Source: Brevundimonas sp.
Lineage (GTDB): Bacteria; Pseudomonadota; Alphaproteobacteria; Caulobacterales; Caulobacteraceae
Direction of reading: 5' to 3'
Assembly (NCBI RefSeq): GCF_027487935.1
Contig: NZ_JAIYCP010000022.1
Span: 24,316 to 88,315, forward strand
Length of the DNA: 64,000 nucleotides
Shown here: positions 26,989 through 35,432 of the stretch, in pieces
Layout of the letters: the number at the start of each line of letters is the position of its first letter
Numbering within the stretch: the stretch's first letter is position 1
Notes under the pieces: model-generated
The model's input: the letters and a program-made list of their open reading frames with translations, nothing else
Databases searched by the model: none
Told to the model about the DNA's origin: nothing
Made by a program: the position numbers and the translations under genes

Positions 26989-27396
26989 GTGACCGAGCCC
27001 CAGTACCCCCGCCTGAACACCCTTTCGACCGGCCTGCGCTGCCGCTGTCCGCGCTGCGGCGAGGGGCCCTTGCTGACGGGGTTTCTGACCATCCGTGACG
27101 CCTGCCCGGCCTGCGGCCTCGACTACAGTTTCGCCGAACCGGCGGACGGCCCGGCCTTCTTCGGCATGACTGCGGTCGGGATCATCGGCATGGCCCTGTT
27201 CATGTGGTTCGAGTTCACGGTGCATCCGCCGATCTGGGTGCATATGGTCGTGACCATGCCCCTGCTGGTCCTCGGCTGTCTGGCCGTGCTGCGCCCGCTC
27301 AAGGGCTGGCTGGTGTCGGAGCAATTCATCCACAAGGCCGCGCCGCCGGTGTTCGAGAGCAACGGCAAGCACGGCGAGGGCTCGAAATGGCGCTGA
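26989..27396 (+). CDS. DUF983 family membrane protein
   Basis: The 135-residue protein has two CxxC pairs, CRCPRCGEG and CPACGLD (a zinc-ribbon-like head), then two membrane helices (GMTAVGIIGMALFMWFEF and VVTMPLLVLGCLAVLRPL). This is the DUF983 pattern. It starts with GTG at 26989. The family function is unknown. Confidence 0.85.
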   Translation: MTEPQYPRLNTLSTGLRCRCPRCGEGPLLTGFLTIRDACPACGLDYSFAEPADGPAFFGMTAVGIIGMALFMWFEFTVHPPIWVHMVVTMPLLVLGCLAVLRPLKGWLVSEQFIHKAAPPVFESNGKHGEGSKWR

Positions 27397-27462
27397 ACAG
27401 CGCCGTTTGACTTCCGCGCCGATGACGCGCCCCTTGCGCCCGTCCCGGGGAGGGGCGTGGCC

Positions 27463-27558
27463 ATGGCTATCGAACGCATTCTGTCGTGGCTGCTGATCCT
27501 GGTGCCGGCGGTCATCCTGGTGATGGCCACCGTGATGATCATCCAGCGCAAGCGGTGA
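27463..27558 (+). CDS. 31-residue single-helix membrane peptide
   Basis: A short frame encodes one membrane helix (residues 6-26, rich in Leu/Val/Ile) with a basic C-terminus QRKR. A strong ribosome-binding site, GGGGAGGGG, sits about 8 bases before the ATG. The stop is one base from the 3' end of the convergent tRNA-Arg gene. It looks translated; function unknown. It may be co-transcribed with the DUF983 gene (66-base gap). Confidence 0.6.
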   Translation: MAIERILSWLLILVPAVILVMATVMIIQRKR

Positions 27559-27559
27559 G

Positions 27560-27636
27560 TGGCGACCCCGGAGGGACTCGAACCCCCGACCTCTGCTTTA
27601 GGAAAGCCTTGCTCTATCCGGCTGAGCTACGGGGCC
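27560..27636 (-). tRNA. tRNA-Arg (anticodon CCT)
   Basis: The 77-nt cloverleaf on the minus strand has acceptor GGCCCCG pairing with CGGGGTC (one G-T pair), D arm GCTC/GAGC, anticodon loop TTCCTAA (CCT), T arm with GGTTCGAGTCC, and an encoded CCA. The two outer pairs of the anticodon stem are mismatched, which is unusual but tolerable. Confidence 0.93.
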
Positions 27637-27973
27637 ACGCAGGCTGAACTAGCGGCTGGCGACGCGGCGGGGAAGCGTCTGCGCGCGCCCTGCGTTCTGA
27701 TTTTCTGTTCCGGCCCGGCGAAGGCTGGAACATCAGGAATTCCGATTGTGGTTAATCCGTCTTTAGATACAATATGTTGGGGTGAACAAATGCCGAATCG
27801 GCCGGTGTCGGTGATTCGGTCCTGATTCGTTTCGCCCCTGTTCCGTCAGGACGCCCCGCCCCATTAAGCCGGCCCTGCGGCCGTCGCTTCGGCAACAGGT
27901 CGATGTCCGGGGCCGTCCGCGTTGACGACTTAGTTTTGATATGAAACGGTCTCGCGAACCCGGGGGAAGCCTC
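27637..27973. other. Intergenic stretch between tRNA-Arg and the SDR gene
   Basis: No gene is seen. The middle is AT-richer than its surroundings. TTGTGG (27746-27751 region) followed by TACAAT at 27768-27773 is a possible sigma70-type promoter directed at the SDR gene or at a leader. Short repeats of gccgaatcgg and gtgattcgg type occur at 27791-27820. Confidence 0.4.
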
Positions 27974-28708
27974 ATGTCGCTGAAGCCATCTTGCCTGATC
28001 GTCGGCGCCGGGGACGGCGTCGGCTCGGCCATAGCCCGCGCCTTTGCCCGGGAAGGCCTGGCGGTCTGTATCACCCGCCGCGCCCGCAATCTCGAGGCGC
28101 TGGAGGCGGTCGCCGCCGCCATTCGGGCCGAGGGCGGCGAGGCCCATGCCTTCGGTGTCGATGCGCGCAATGAGGCGGAAATGATCGCCCTGGTCGGCCG
28201 GATCGAGGCCGACATCGGGCCGCTGCAGGTCGTGGTCTTCAACATCGGGGCGAATGTGCGCTTCCCGGTCGTGGAGACGACGGCCCAGGTCTATTCCAAG
28301 GTCTGGGAGATGGCCGCGCTGGCCGGCTTCTTCACCGGACGCGAGGCGGCGCGGGTCATGACGCCGCGCGGCAAGGGGACGATCCTGTTCACCGGCGCCA
28401 CCGCCTCCACTCGGGGCGGCGCGGGCTTTTCCGCCTTCGCGGGGGCCAAGGCGGCGCTGCGCCAGCTGGCCCAGAGCCTGGCCCGGGAGATGGGACCGAA
28501 GGGGATCCATGTCGCCCATGTCGTCGTCGACGGCATGATAGACGGCACCTTTGCCCGCGCCATCGCACCGGACATCCAGTCACTGCTGGACGAGGATGCG
28601 ATCCTGAAACCCGACGAGATCGCCCGGAACTATGTCTGGCTGCACAAGCAGCAACGCAGCGCCTGGACGTTCGAGCTGGACCTGCGCCCATGGAAGGAAA
28701 ACTGGTGA
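27974..28708 (+). CDS. Short-chain dehydrogenase/reductase family protein lacking the catalytic Tyr
   Basis: The 244-residue protein has the nucleotide-binding motif LIVGAGDGVGSAIARAFAREG and the NIGANV equivalent of NNAG. At the catalytic position the usual YxxxK reads F-A-G-A-K (GFSAFAGAKAALRQLAQ), so the proton-donating tyrosine is phenylalanine. GGGGGAAG at 27962 supports the ATG at 27974. It overlaps the next gene by TGATG, so the two form an operon. Confidence 0.85.
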   Translation: MSLKPSCLIVGAGDGVGSAIARAFAREGLAVCITRRARNLEALEAVAAAIRAEGGEAHAFGVDARNEAEMIALVGRIEADIGPLQVVVFNIGANVRFPVVETTAQVYSKVWEMAALAGFFTGREAARVMTPRGKGTILFTGATASTRGGAGFSAFAGAKAALRQLAQSLAREMGPKGIHVAHVVVDGMIDGTFARAIAPDIQSLLDEDAILKPDEIARNYVWLHKQQRSAWTFELDLRPWKENW

Positions 28709-29313
28709 TGACCCGTGCCATCGACTTCATCTTCGATTTCGCCAGCCCTAACGGCTATTTCGCGCACCATGGGCTGAAGGGGGTCGCGGAACGGACCGGT
28801 GCCTCCGTCAACCTGATCCCCTGCCTCTTGGGCGGGATCTTCAAGGCGACGGGCAACCAGGCCCCCTTCGTCGCCTTCGGCGGCGTCAAGGGGAAGCTGG
28901 ACTATGAGATGCTGGAGATCCGGCGCTTCGTCACCCGCTACAGCCTGACCGACTTCCGGATGAACCCGAACTTCCCGATCAACAGCCTGACGGCGATGCG
29001 CGGCCTCTGCGCGGTCGAGCCCGGACCGGATTTCGACCGCTATGTCGAGGCGGTTTCAGCAGGCTTCTGGGAGCGCGGTCTGGCGATGGGCGATCCTGCG
29101 GTTTTGCAGTCGGTGCTGGATGAAGCCGGGCTGGACGGTGCGGACCTGATGGCCCGGGCCCAGACCCATGACGTCAAGGCGCGGCTGGCGGCCAATACGG
29201 AGGCGGCGGTCGCGCGCGGCGTTTTCGGCGTGCCGACCTTCTTCGTCGGCGAGGAGATGTTCTTCGGCAAGGAACGGCTGGATCAGCTGGAGGCGCTGCT
29301 GTCCGCCCAGTAG
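28708..29313 (+). CDS. 2-hydroxychromene-2-carboxylate isomerase-like (DsbA-fold) protein
   Basis: The 201-residue protein matches the kappa-GST/HCCA isomerase family: IDFIFDFASPNGYFAHHGL at the N-terminus (Ser in place of thioredoxin CxxC), CLLGGIFKATGN, and near the C-terminus ARGVFGVPTFFVGEEMFFGKERL with cis-Pro. The family performs glutathione-dependent isomerisation of aromatic catabolites; here it pairs with an SDR. The ATG at 28708 overlaps the SDR stop and has a GGAAGGA upstream. Confidence 0.88.
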   Translation: MTRAIDFIFDFASPNGYFAHHGLKGVAERTGASVNLIPCLLGGIFKATGNQAPFVAFGGVKGKLDYEMLEIRRFVTRYSLTDFRMNPNFPINSLTAMRGLCAVEPGPDFDRYVEAVSAGFWERGLAMGDPAVLQSVLDEAGLDGADLMARAQTHDVKARLAANTEAAVARGVFGVPTFFVGEEMFFGKERLDQLEALLSAQ

Positions 29314-29367
29314 TCACCCACAGCTTCGCTTGAGGAAAGGCCGGCGAATCGCCACCTTGTTCCCATC

Positions 29368-31851
29368 ATGAGTGACCGCGGCACCGGACAGGCCCCCTCG
29401 CGCGTCGTCGCGGTTCTGGGGCCCACCAATACCGGCAAGACCCATCTGGCGGTCGAGCGGATGCTGGGTCACGCCTCGGGCATGATCGGCCTGCCGCTGC
29501 GGCTGCTGGCGCGCGAGATCTATGACCGGATCGTCAAGCGGCGCGGGGCCGCCGCCGTAGCCCTGGTCACCGGCGAGGAAAAGATCGTCCCGCCGCGAGC
29601 CCACTATTTCGTCTGCACCGTCGAGGCCATGCCGCTGGAGCGTCAGGTCGAGTTCCTGGCCGTGGACGAGATCCAGCTGGTCTCCGATCCCGAGCGGGGC
29701 CACGTCTTCACCCAGCGGCTACTGCATGCGCGCGGGCGGTTCGAGACCATGTTCCTGGGCGCCGGGACGATGGCGCCGCTGATCCGGTCACTGGTCGCCG
29801 ATGTGGAGATCGTGTCGCGCGAGCGGCTGTCGACCCTGAGCTATGCCGGGTCGAAGAAGCTGACCCGCCTGCCCGCCCGCAGCGCCATCGTCGCCTTCAG
29901 CACCGACCAGGTCTATGCCATCGCCGAGCTGATCCGGCGCCAGCGCGGCGGGGCGGCCGTGGTCATGGGGTCGCTGAGCCCGCGCACCCGCAACGCCCAG
30001 GTCGAACTGTTCCAGTCCGGCGAGGTCGATTTTCTGGTGGCCACGGACGCCATCGGCATGGGGCTGAACATGGAGGTCGACCATGTCGCCTTCGCGGGCC
30101 TGAGGAAGTTCGACGGACGGCGAACCCGCTGGCTGCACGCCCATGAGATCGGCCAGATCGCGGGCCGGGCCGGGCGGCACCTGCGCGACGGCACCTTCGG
30201 CGTCACGGGCGAGGCGACGGAGCTGGATCAGGATCTGGTCGAACAGGTGGTCGAACACCGGTTCGATCCGGTCGAGGGAGCCGAGTGGCGCAATGCGCGG
30301 CTCGACTTTGACACCCTGCCGGACCTGCTGCGCTCGCTGACGATCAGCCCCGGGGTGCGGGGGCTGAACCTGACCCAGCCGGCGCTGGACGAGACCCTGC
30401 TGCGCCGGCTGATCAAGGACGAGGAGGTGGCTCGTATCGGCCGCTCGCGTGGGGCCATCATGCGGCTGTGGGAGGCCTGCCAGCTGCCCGACTTCCAGAA
30501 GACCACGCTGGACGAGCATGGGCGGTTGTCGAAGGAGATCTTTCAGGCCCTGACCGGCAAGCGCGGGCGGCTGACGGCCGAATGGTTCGCGCCGCGCTTC
30601 GCCGAACTGGACCGCGACGACGGCCAGATCGACCAGCTGTCGGCGCGGCTGAGCGGGGTGCGGACCCTCAGCTATATCGCCAACCGGCCCGACTGGCTGG
30701 ATCAGGCCCAGGGCTGGCGCGACAAGACCAAGGCGCTCGAGGAACGTCTTTCCGATGTGCTGCATGAGCGGCTGACGGCGCGGTTCGTCGACCGGCGCAC
30801 GACCGCCCTGATGCGGGCCCTGAACGTCACCGAGGATGCGGTCGCCGAGGTCGAGGCGGGCGGCGCGGTCATCGTCGAGGGCCATGCGGTCGGGCAACTG
30901 ACCGGGGTGGAGTTCCGCCTCGACAAGGGCTCCAGCGCGCTGGAGGACCGGGCCCTGCGGCACGCGGCACGGCAGGCGGTGACGCCCGAGATCGCCCGGC
31001 GGCTGGGCCGGCTCGCGGCGGACGAGGATGGGGCCTTCGCCGTGTCGCCCGACGGCGCGGTGCTTTGGCGCGGCGTGGCGGCGGGTCAGGTGACGGGCGG
31101 CGACTGGTTCGCACCGCGGGTCCGGCTGCTGGGGGAGTTGGGACCGGCGGCGGCGCGCGAGCGGGCGCAGCGGCGGCTGGAGGCCTGGCTGGCCGCCGAG
31201 GCCGGGCGGGCGCTGAAGCCGCTGGCGCGGCTGAAGGGCGCGGTCGAGAGCGGGGCGCTGAAGGGCCTGCCGCGCGGGATCGCCTTCCGGCTGATCGAGG
31301 CGGGCGGGGTCATCGACCGGCGCGCGGTCGAGCGCGATCTGGCCGCCCTGAGCCAGGTCGAGCGGCGCACCCTGCGGACCTTCGCCGTGCGGATGGGGGT
31401 CCATTCGGTGTGGCTGCCCGGGCTGTTGAAGCCACGGGCGCGGGCCCTGGCCCAGGCCTTTGTCGCCCGGGAGTCGTTCCGGCCGGGCATGACGGCCCTG
31501 ACCGCCCTCCCCGCGACGCCGCCCTCGCCGCGCCTGTTGTCGGCGTTCGGCCTGCGCGCCATCGGCAAGGTGGCGGCCGGGGTGGAGATGCTGGAGTCGC
31601 TCGCCGAACGGCAGGCGGCCGGCAAGGGGGTGCTGAACGAGGCCGATCTGGCGGCTCTGGGCGTCTCGCTCGACGAGGCGAAGATCCTGACGGCGGCGCT
31701 CAAGGCGTCCCGCGCACAGAAGCCGGACCGCGACGACCGGCCGAAGGCGGTGAAGGACTCGCCCTTCGCTGCCCTGGCCTCACTGAACCAGCCGGCTGTG
31801 CCGCCCCGGGCGAAACGCAAACGCCCCCGCCGGACCCGCGCCCCCGGATGA
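29368..31851 (+). CDS. Suv3-like DExH-box RNA helicase
   Basis: The 827-residue protein has Walker A GPTNTGKT (residues 18-25), DEIQ as the DExH motif II, the motif V region ATDAIGMGLNM, and motif VI QIAGRAGR. The C-terminal third, after residue 550, is Arg/Ala/Gly-rich with a basic tail RAKRKRPRRTR. The order matches mitochondrial SUV3-type RNA helicases, common in alphaproteobacteria and probably involved in RNA turnover. Its stop overlaps the next gene (ATGA). Confidence 0.9.
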   Translation: MSDRGTGQAPSRVVAVLGPTNTGKTHLAVERMLGHASGMIGLPLRLLAREIYDRIVKRRGAAAVALVTGEEKIVPPRAHYFVCTVEAMPLERQVEFLAVDEIQLVSDPERGHVFTQRLLHARGRFETMFLGAGTMAPLIRSLVADVEIVSRERLSTLSYAGSKKLTRLPARSAIVAFSTDQVYAIAELIRRQRGGAAVVMGSLSPRTRNAQVELFQSGEVDFLVATDAIGMGLNMEVDHVAFAGLRKFDGRRTRWLHAHEIGQIAGRAGRHLRDGTFGVTGEATELDQDLVEQVVEHRFDPVEGAEWRNARLDFDTLPDLLRSLTISPGVRGLNLTQPALDETLLRRLIKDEEVARIGRSRGAIMRLWEACQLPDFQKTTLDEHGRLSKEIFQALTGKRGRLTAEWFAPRFAELDRDDGQIDQLSARLSGVRTLSYIANRPDWLDQAQGWRDKTKALEERLSDVLHERLTARFVDRRTTALMRALNVTEDAVAEVEAGGAVIVEGHAVGQLTGVEFRLDKGSSALEDRALRHAARQAVTPEIARRLGRLAADEDGAFAVSPDGAVLWRGVAAGQVTGGDWFAPRVRLLGELGPAAARERAQRRLEAWLAAEAGRALKPLARLKGAVESGALKGLPRGIAFRLIEAGGVIDRRAVERDLAALSQVERRTLRTFAVRMGVHSVWLPGLLKPRARALAQAFVARESFRPGMTALTALPATPPSPRLLSAFGLRAIGKVAAGVEMLESLAERQAAGKGVLNEADLAALGVSLDEAKILTAALKASRAQKPDRDDRPKAVKDSPFAALASLNQPAVPPRAKRKRPRRTRAPG

Positions 31852-32132
31852 GCGAAACGGGCTGCCGCATCGATGTCTGGCTATGGCGGGCACGGTTCGC
31901 GAAGACCCGGTCGCTGGCCGCCGCCATGGTCGAACGGGGTGCGGTGCGGCTGACCCACAACGGGGTCCAGACCCGGCTCGACAAGCCCAGCCGCACCGTC
32001 CACATCGGCGACACCCTGGTGTTTGCCTTGGGGGGACGGCTGGTTGAACTGACCGTCGAGGGGTTTGGCGAAAGGCGCGGCCCGGCGGAAGAGGCGCGGG
32101 CGCTCTACGGACTGCGGCAACCCCTCGGTTGA
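31848..32132 (+). CDS. S4-domain RNA-binding protein (Hsp15-like)
   Basis: The 94-residue protein opens [19 protein letters not shown], then [17 protein letters not shown], the compact S4 RNA-binding motif as in Hsp15. Hsp15 binds stalled 50S subunits with nascent chains. It is translationally coupled to the helicase (ATGA overlap), which supports a joint RNA role. Confidence 0.88.
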   Translation: MSETGCRIDVWLWRARFAKTRSLAAAMVERGAVRLTHNGVQTRLDKPSRTVHIGDTLVFALGGRLVELTVEGFGERRGPAEEARALYGLRQPLG

Positions 32133-32202
32133 CAGCGTCCCCCGGCGGGGCCATTTGCCCTGCCCGTTCCTCCCGCCAGCCGACAGCGCCCCAGACCGCC
32201 TC

Positions 32203-32544
32203 ATGACCTACATCGTCACCGACGCCTGCGTGAAATGTAAGTTCATGGACTGCGTCGAGGTCTGCCCGGTCGACTGCTTCTATGAGGGCGAGAATTTCCT
32301 CGTCATCGCACCCGACGAATGCATCGACTGCGGCGTCTGCGAGCCGGAATGCCCGGTCGACGCCATCAAGCCCGACACCGAGGACGAGCCGGACGGCAAA
32401 TGGCTGAGCATAAATTCGGAATATGCCAAGGTCTGGCCGAACATCACGGTCAAGGGCACACCGCCCGCCGACGCCGAGGCATTCGAGCGCGAGACCGGCA
32501 AGTTCGAGAAATACTTCTCTGAAAAGCCCGGCAAGGGTTCCTGA
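32203..32544 (+). CDS. fdxA: Ferredoxin FdxA (7Fe-8S type)
   Basis: The 113-residue protein has [18 protein letters not shown] for the first cluster and [16 protein letters not shown] for the second, then the long C-terminal extension ([17 protein letters not shown]) of the alphaproteobacterial FdxA family. The motif spacing fits one [3Fe-4S] and one [4Fe-4S] cluster. The open frame extends upstream, but MTYIV at 32203 is the family start. Confidence 0.94.
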   Translation: MTYIVTDACVKCKFMDCVEVCPVDCFYEGENFLVIAPDECIDCGVCEPECPVDAIKPDTEDEPDGKWLSINSEYAKVWPNITVKGTPPADAEAFERETGKFEKYFSEKPGKGS

Positions 32545-32870
32545 GCCGGCCGGCACAACACCGACCACCTCCCGGCTCCGATACGGTCGGGCTTTCCCGT
32601 GCTGCGCACGATGATGTTGCGGACGTTTTGAATTTCCGCAATTTTGTGATAGGTTCCTGTCATTGGGTCGGGCGGTTCAGCGATTTTCTCGCGCCGCCCG
32701 CGTTTGCGACAGAACTCCGCCCACGAAGGCGGGGTCGGCCAGAGGTTTGGTGATCCGTTTCCACAGTTGAAGCCTGAAACTGCCGCGCCGCTGACGGGAA
32801 GCCGTCGTCGGGGCGCACAGGTGTCTTCGGTGTCTGCGTCCCGCCCTCCCTGCGCCGGGAAAGGAATGAC
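32545..32870. other. Intergenic leader of carD
   Basis: No gene is seen in these 326 bases. An inverted repeat, TTGCGGA-N11-TCCGCAA (32617-32641), lies in an AT-rich patch about 230 bases before carD and looks like an operator or promoter region. AAAGCCCG (32523-32530) and CGGGCTTT (32588-32595) could pair as a long-range stem after fdxA. Confidence 0.4.
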
Positions 32871-33434
32871 ATGACGAACAAGACCGGACTGGAATTCAAG
32901 GTTGGCGACGCGGTCGTCTATCCGGCGCACGGCGTCGGCAAGGTCGCGGCCGTTGAGGTCCAGGAAGTCGCCGGCATGTCGCTGGAAGTCTATGTGGTGA
33001 CCTTCGACCACGAGAAGATGACCCTGCGCGTCCCCACCAAGAAGGCCAAGACGGCCGGCCTGCGCTCGCTGGCCGCCGACGACGTCGTGACCAAGGCGCT
33101 GACGACCCTGAAGGGCCGCGCCCGCATCAAGCGCACCATGTGGTCGCGTCGCGCCCAGGAATATGAAGCCAAGATCAACTCGGGCGACCTGATCTCGATC
33201 GCCGAGGTGGTCCGCGACCTGCACCGCGCCGACAGCCAGCCGGAACAGTCCTATTCGGAGCGTCAGCTCTATGAATCGGCGCTGGATCGCATGGCCCGCG
33301 AAGTCGCCGCCGCCAACCGCATCGACAAGGACGCCGCCGTCCAGCTGCTGTCCAAGTCGCTGAGCGCCAAGAAGGCAGTCATCGCCGCCGCCGAAGCCGC
33401 TGAAGACGCCGCCGAAGAGGCCGAAGCCGCCTGA
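32871..33434 (+). CDS. carD: CarD family transcriptional regulator (CdnL-like)
   Basis: The 187-residue protein begins FKVGDAVVYPAHGVGKVAAVE, the RNA-polymerase-interacting Tudor-like domain, followed by a helical DNA-binding domain containing SRRAQEYEAKINSGDLISIAEVVRDLHR. The C-terminus is an Ala/Glu/Asp-rich tail. CdnL/CarD proteins stabilise open complexes at rRNA and other strong promoters. GGGAAAGGA precedes the ATG, and a strong terminator follows. Confidence 0.94.
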   Translation: MTNKTGLEFKVGDAVVYPAHGVGKVAAVEVQEVAGMSLEVYVVTFDHEKMTLRVPTKKAKTAGLRSLAADDVVTKALTTLKGRARIKRTMWSRRAQEYEAKINSGDLISIAEVVRDLHRADSQPEQSYSERQLYESALDRMAREVAAANRIDKDAAVQLLSKSLSAKKAVIAAAEAAEDAAEEAEAA

Positions 33435-33457
33435 TCCGGCGACATCGCTGACTGACG

Positions 33458-33486
33458 AAAGGCCCGGGCGCGATCCCGGGCCTTTT
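33458..33486 (+). terminator. Rho-independent terminator after carD
   Basis: AAAGGCCCGGG (33458-33468) pairs perfectly with CCCGGGCCTTT (33475-33485) across a CGCGAT loop and ends in TTTT. Confidence 0.9.
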
Positions 33487-33491
33487 GCAAT

Positions 33492-33854
33492 TCAGCTCCC
33501 CGGGCCGGTCCCGGAGACGCTTTCGAGATAAGCAATCAGATCGGCGATCTCGGCCGGCTGGAGCTCAAAGGCCGGCATGGCGGGGTGGGTGGTAACCAGG
33601 CCCTCGGCGAAGGCCTCCTGGAGGTCACTTACGGGGTATTTCACGCCCATGGTGCGGAACGGCGGTGCCGAGGCCATCGGACTGACGCCGGTCCGCTCCA
33701 CCGCATGGCAGCCCGCGCATTTGTCGCGCACCAGCACGCCGCCGCGCTCCGCCGATCCCATGACGACGGGTTCGGTCCCGTTCTGGTGGACGGCCTGGCC
33801 GGCGCAGCCGCTCAGTGCAAGCACCGCCACAAGGGCGATCAGTCGACCTGTCAT
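33492..33854 (-). CDS. Lipoprotein c-type cytochrome
   Basis: The 120-residue protein has a signal peptide ending in the lipobox LSGC (residues 14-17), one heme-binding CAGCH at about 48-52, and a methionine ligand candidate in THPAMPAFEL. The C-terminal IADLIAYLESV helix is typical of class I cytochrome c. It is probably a membrane-tethered periplasmic electron carrier. The ATG at 33854 is supported by GGAGAG upstream. Confidence 0.88.
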   Translation of the reverse strand: MTGRLIALVAVLALSGCAGQAVHQNGTEPVVMGSAERGGVLVRDKCAGCHAVERTGVSPMASAPPFRTMGVKYPVSDLQEAFAEGLVTTHPAMPAFELQPAEIADLIAYLESVSGTGPGS

Positions 33855-34002
33855 GTCCTGACTCTCCGGACGAGCGTCGTCGCAAGGACGCCCCGCGCCT
33901 GCCTGGACCACAAATGCGTTCAAGGCGTTGTTCCATAACAAAGCGGACGCGCGCCTGTTCCGGCACCTGTCGGAGCCACCGCCTGTTCAACGGGAGAACG
34001 CC

Positions 34003-34371
34003 ATGACCCAGTTCCACCATATCCGGCTCGAGCTCGCCCGTGAGCCCGGCCATCCTGCAGGCGCGCCGGACGAGGGCTATGACATCGTCGCCCCGCTGGA
34101 CGCGGACGGCCGACTGGACGGGGACACCCAGCGCGCGGAGCCGGGCCGCGGTCATGTCCGTCGCTTTTCGGGCAACCAGACTGTCAGCCAGGGGCAGCTC
34201 CGCCACGGTCCGGGTGGGCGGTGGCTGCTGGACATGGACGAAGCTGACGCCGGAGACGCCGTCGGCTTCCGCTTCGGTGAAGAGCGGTTCGCCGCCGGCG
34301 AATATGTTAGCCTGTCCCTGCCCTCGGGCGAGCAGCACACCTATGTCGTGGCGCGGGTCGTCGAGGTCTGA
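34003..34371 (+). CDS. Conserved-looking hypothetical protein
   Basis: The 122-residue soluble protein (MTQFHHIRLELAREPGHP...) is beta-rich, with GYDIVAPLDADGRLDGD, RHGPGGRWLLDMDEAD, GFRFGEERFAAGEYVSL and a final TYVVARVVEV. GGGAG lies 10 bases before the ATG at 34003. No family is recognised. It is convergent with the DUF3617-like gene. Confidence 0.6.
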   Translation: MTQFHHIRLELAREPGHPAGAPDEGYDIVAPLDADGRLDGDTQRAEPGRGHVRRFSGNQTVSQGQLRHGPGGRWLLDMDEADAGDAVGFRFGEERFAAGEYVSLSLPSGEQHTYVVARVVEV

Positions 34372-34374
34372 GTC

Positions 34375-34833
34375 TCAGAAATACTCGGCATCGGCCGGGC
34401 ACTGGGCCGCGATCCGGCGGGCGGTGATGCTGGCCGGGATGTAGGGCGTTCCGCGTGCGAGCTGGGCCCCGCCGTTGAAGCGGAAGCTCTCGGGGGCATA
34501 GGGGCCCCGCAGCCGGACATTGACGCGACGGCCCTTGCGGTCCTGACAGGTGCCCTCGAACCGGGCATTGCCGTTGCCGACCTCGCGAACCGGATAGGTG
34601 CACTGCCAGCGCCGGGTCGACAGTCCGCCGAAGAAGCGATTGATTTCGCTGGGTCGGACGCATTTGGTTTCGGTGTCCCGCATGCCGAGCGCACTGGTGG
34701 TGTATTGCCAGTAGCCCGGCAGGACGGTGTCGGCGGCCGCCTGCGGGGGCGAGGCCGGCATGGTCGAGGCAGACGGTGCCAGCAGGGCGGCTCCGGCGAG
34801 CACGGCGACAGCGATAAGGCGGGTGGTGGTCAT
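34375..34833 (-). CDS. DUF3617-like exported protein
   Basis: The 152-residue protein has a signal sequence (TTTRLIAVAVLAGAALLAPSAS) and the DUF3617 pattern: PGYWQYTTSALGMRDTETKC, a second Cys in RRWQCTYP, a third in FEGTCQDRKGR and a fourth in RIAAQCPA, suggesting two disulphides. GGGGAC upstream favours the ATG at 34833 over that at 34860. The function is unknown. Confidence 0.78.
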   Translation of the reverse strand: MTTTRLIAVAVLAGAALLAPSASTMPASPPQAAADTVLPGYWQYTTSALGMRDTETKCVRPSEINRFFGGLSTRRWQCTYPVREVGNGNARFEGTCQDRKGRRVNVRLRGPYAPESFRFNGGAQLARGTPYIPASITARRIAAQCPADAEYF

Positions 34834-35024
34834 GACGTCCCCGGAAATGCGAGTTTTCATTTTGCATCAGTATATGGCGGGAATTGAACGGTGGCTGAAC
34901 GGCCGTCGAGCCTTGACGAAACGCGTCCACCTCCTCTATACGCCCCCCTCTCGCGCGGTCGGCTTCCGCGCGTACCTGTTTCATGCGTCCACCGTTCAGC
35001 GGACCGCACCCGAAGGATAGTCCC

Positions 35025-35324
35025 ATGTCGCGTCGCTGCGAACTCACCGGTATCGGCCCGATGGTCGGCCACAGCGTGAGCCACTCGAACATCAAGACCA
35101 AGCGCCGCTTCCTGCCGTCGCTGAAGACGGTCAAGGTCGCTTCGGAAGCCCTGGGCCAGACCTTCAGCCTGCGGATCTCGAACGCCGCCCTGCGCACCCT
35201 CGACTTCAAGGGCGGCTTGGACCCCTTCATCGTCAAGGCCAAGGACGAGCAGCTGTCGCTGGCCGCCCAGCGCATCAAGCGTCAGGTCAAGGCCAAGATC
35301 GCCGAACAGGCCGCCGCCGCCTGA
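35025..35324 (+). CDS. rpmB: 50S ribosomal protein L28
   Basis: The 99-residue protein begins MSRRCELTGIGPMVGHSVSH and contains KTKRRFLPSL and FSLRISNAALRTLDFKGGLD, the alphaproteobacterial L28. GAAGGA precedes the ATG, and a strong terminator follows the stop. Confidence 0.97.
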   Translation: MSRRCELTGIGPMVGHSVSHSNIKTKRRFLPSLKTVKVASEALGQTFSLRISNAALRTLDFKGGLDPFIVKAKDEQLSLAAQRIKRQVKAKIAEQAAAA

Positions 35325-35347
35325 TCGGGCGACAGCACTGAGATTTG

Positions 35348-35376
35348 AAAGGGCCGGTGGAAACACCGGCCTTTTT
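35348..35376 (+). terminator. Rho-independent terminator after rpmB
   Basis: AAAGGGCCGGTG pairs with CACCGGCCTTT across a GAAA tetraloop and ends in five T bases. Confidence 0.92.
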
Positions 35377-35432
35377 GTTTGCGCGATTCGCACCCGTCAT
35401 TAGGCTGACCCGGTCGCCCCGGGGAGCCTGCC

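Noticed and set aside
27559..27825. Protein beginning MATPEGLEPPTSALGKP
   Set aside because: This is a frequent artefact: translation across the antisense of a tRNA gene (here tRNA-Arg).
29788..31404. 538-residue open frame on the minus strand
   Set aside because: Antisense of the Suv3-like helicase, with Pro/Gln/Arg-rich composition typical of shadow frames.
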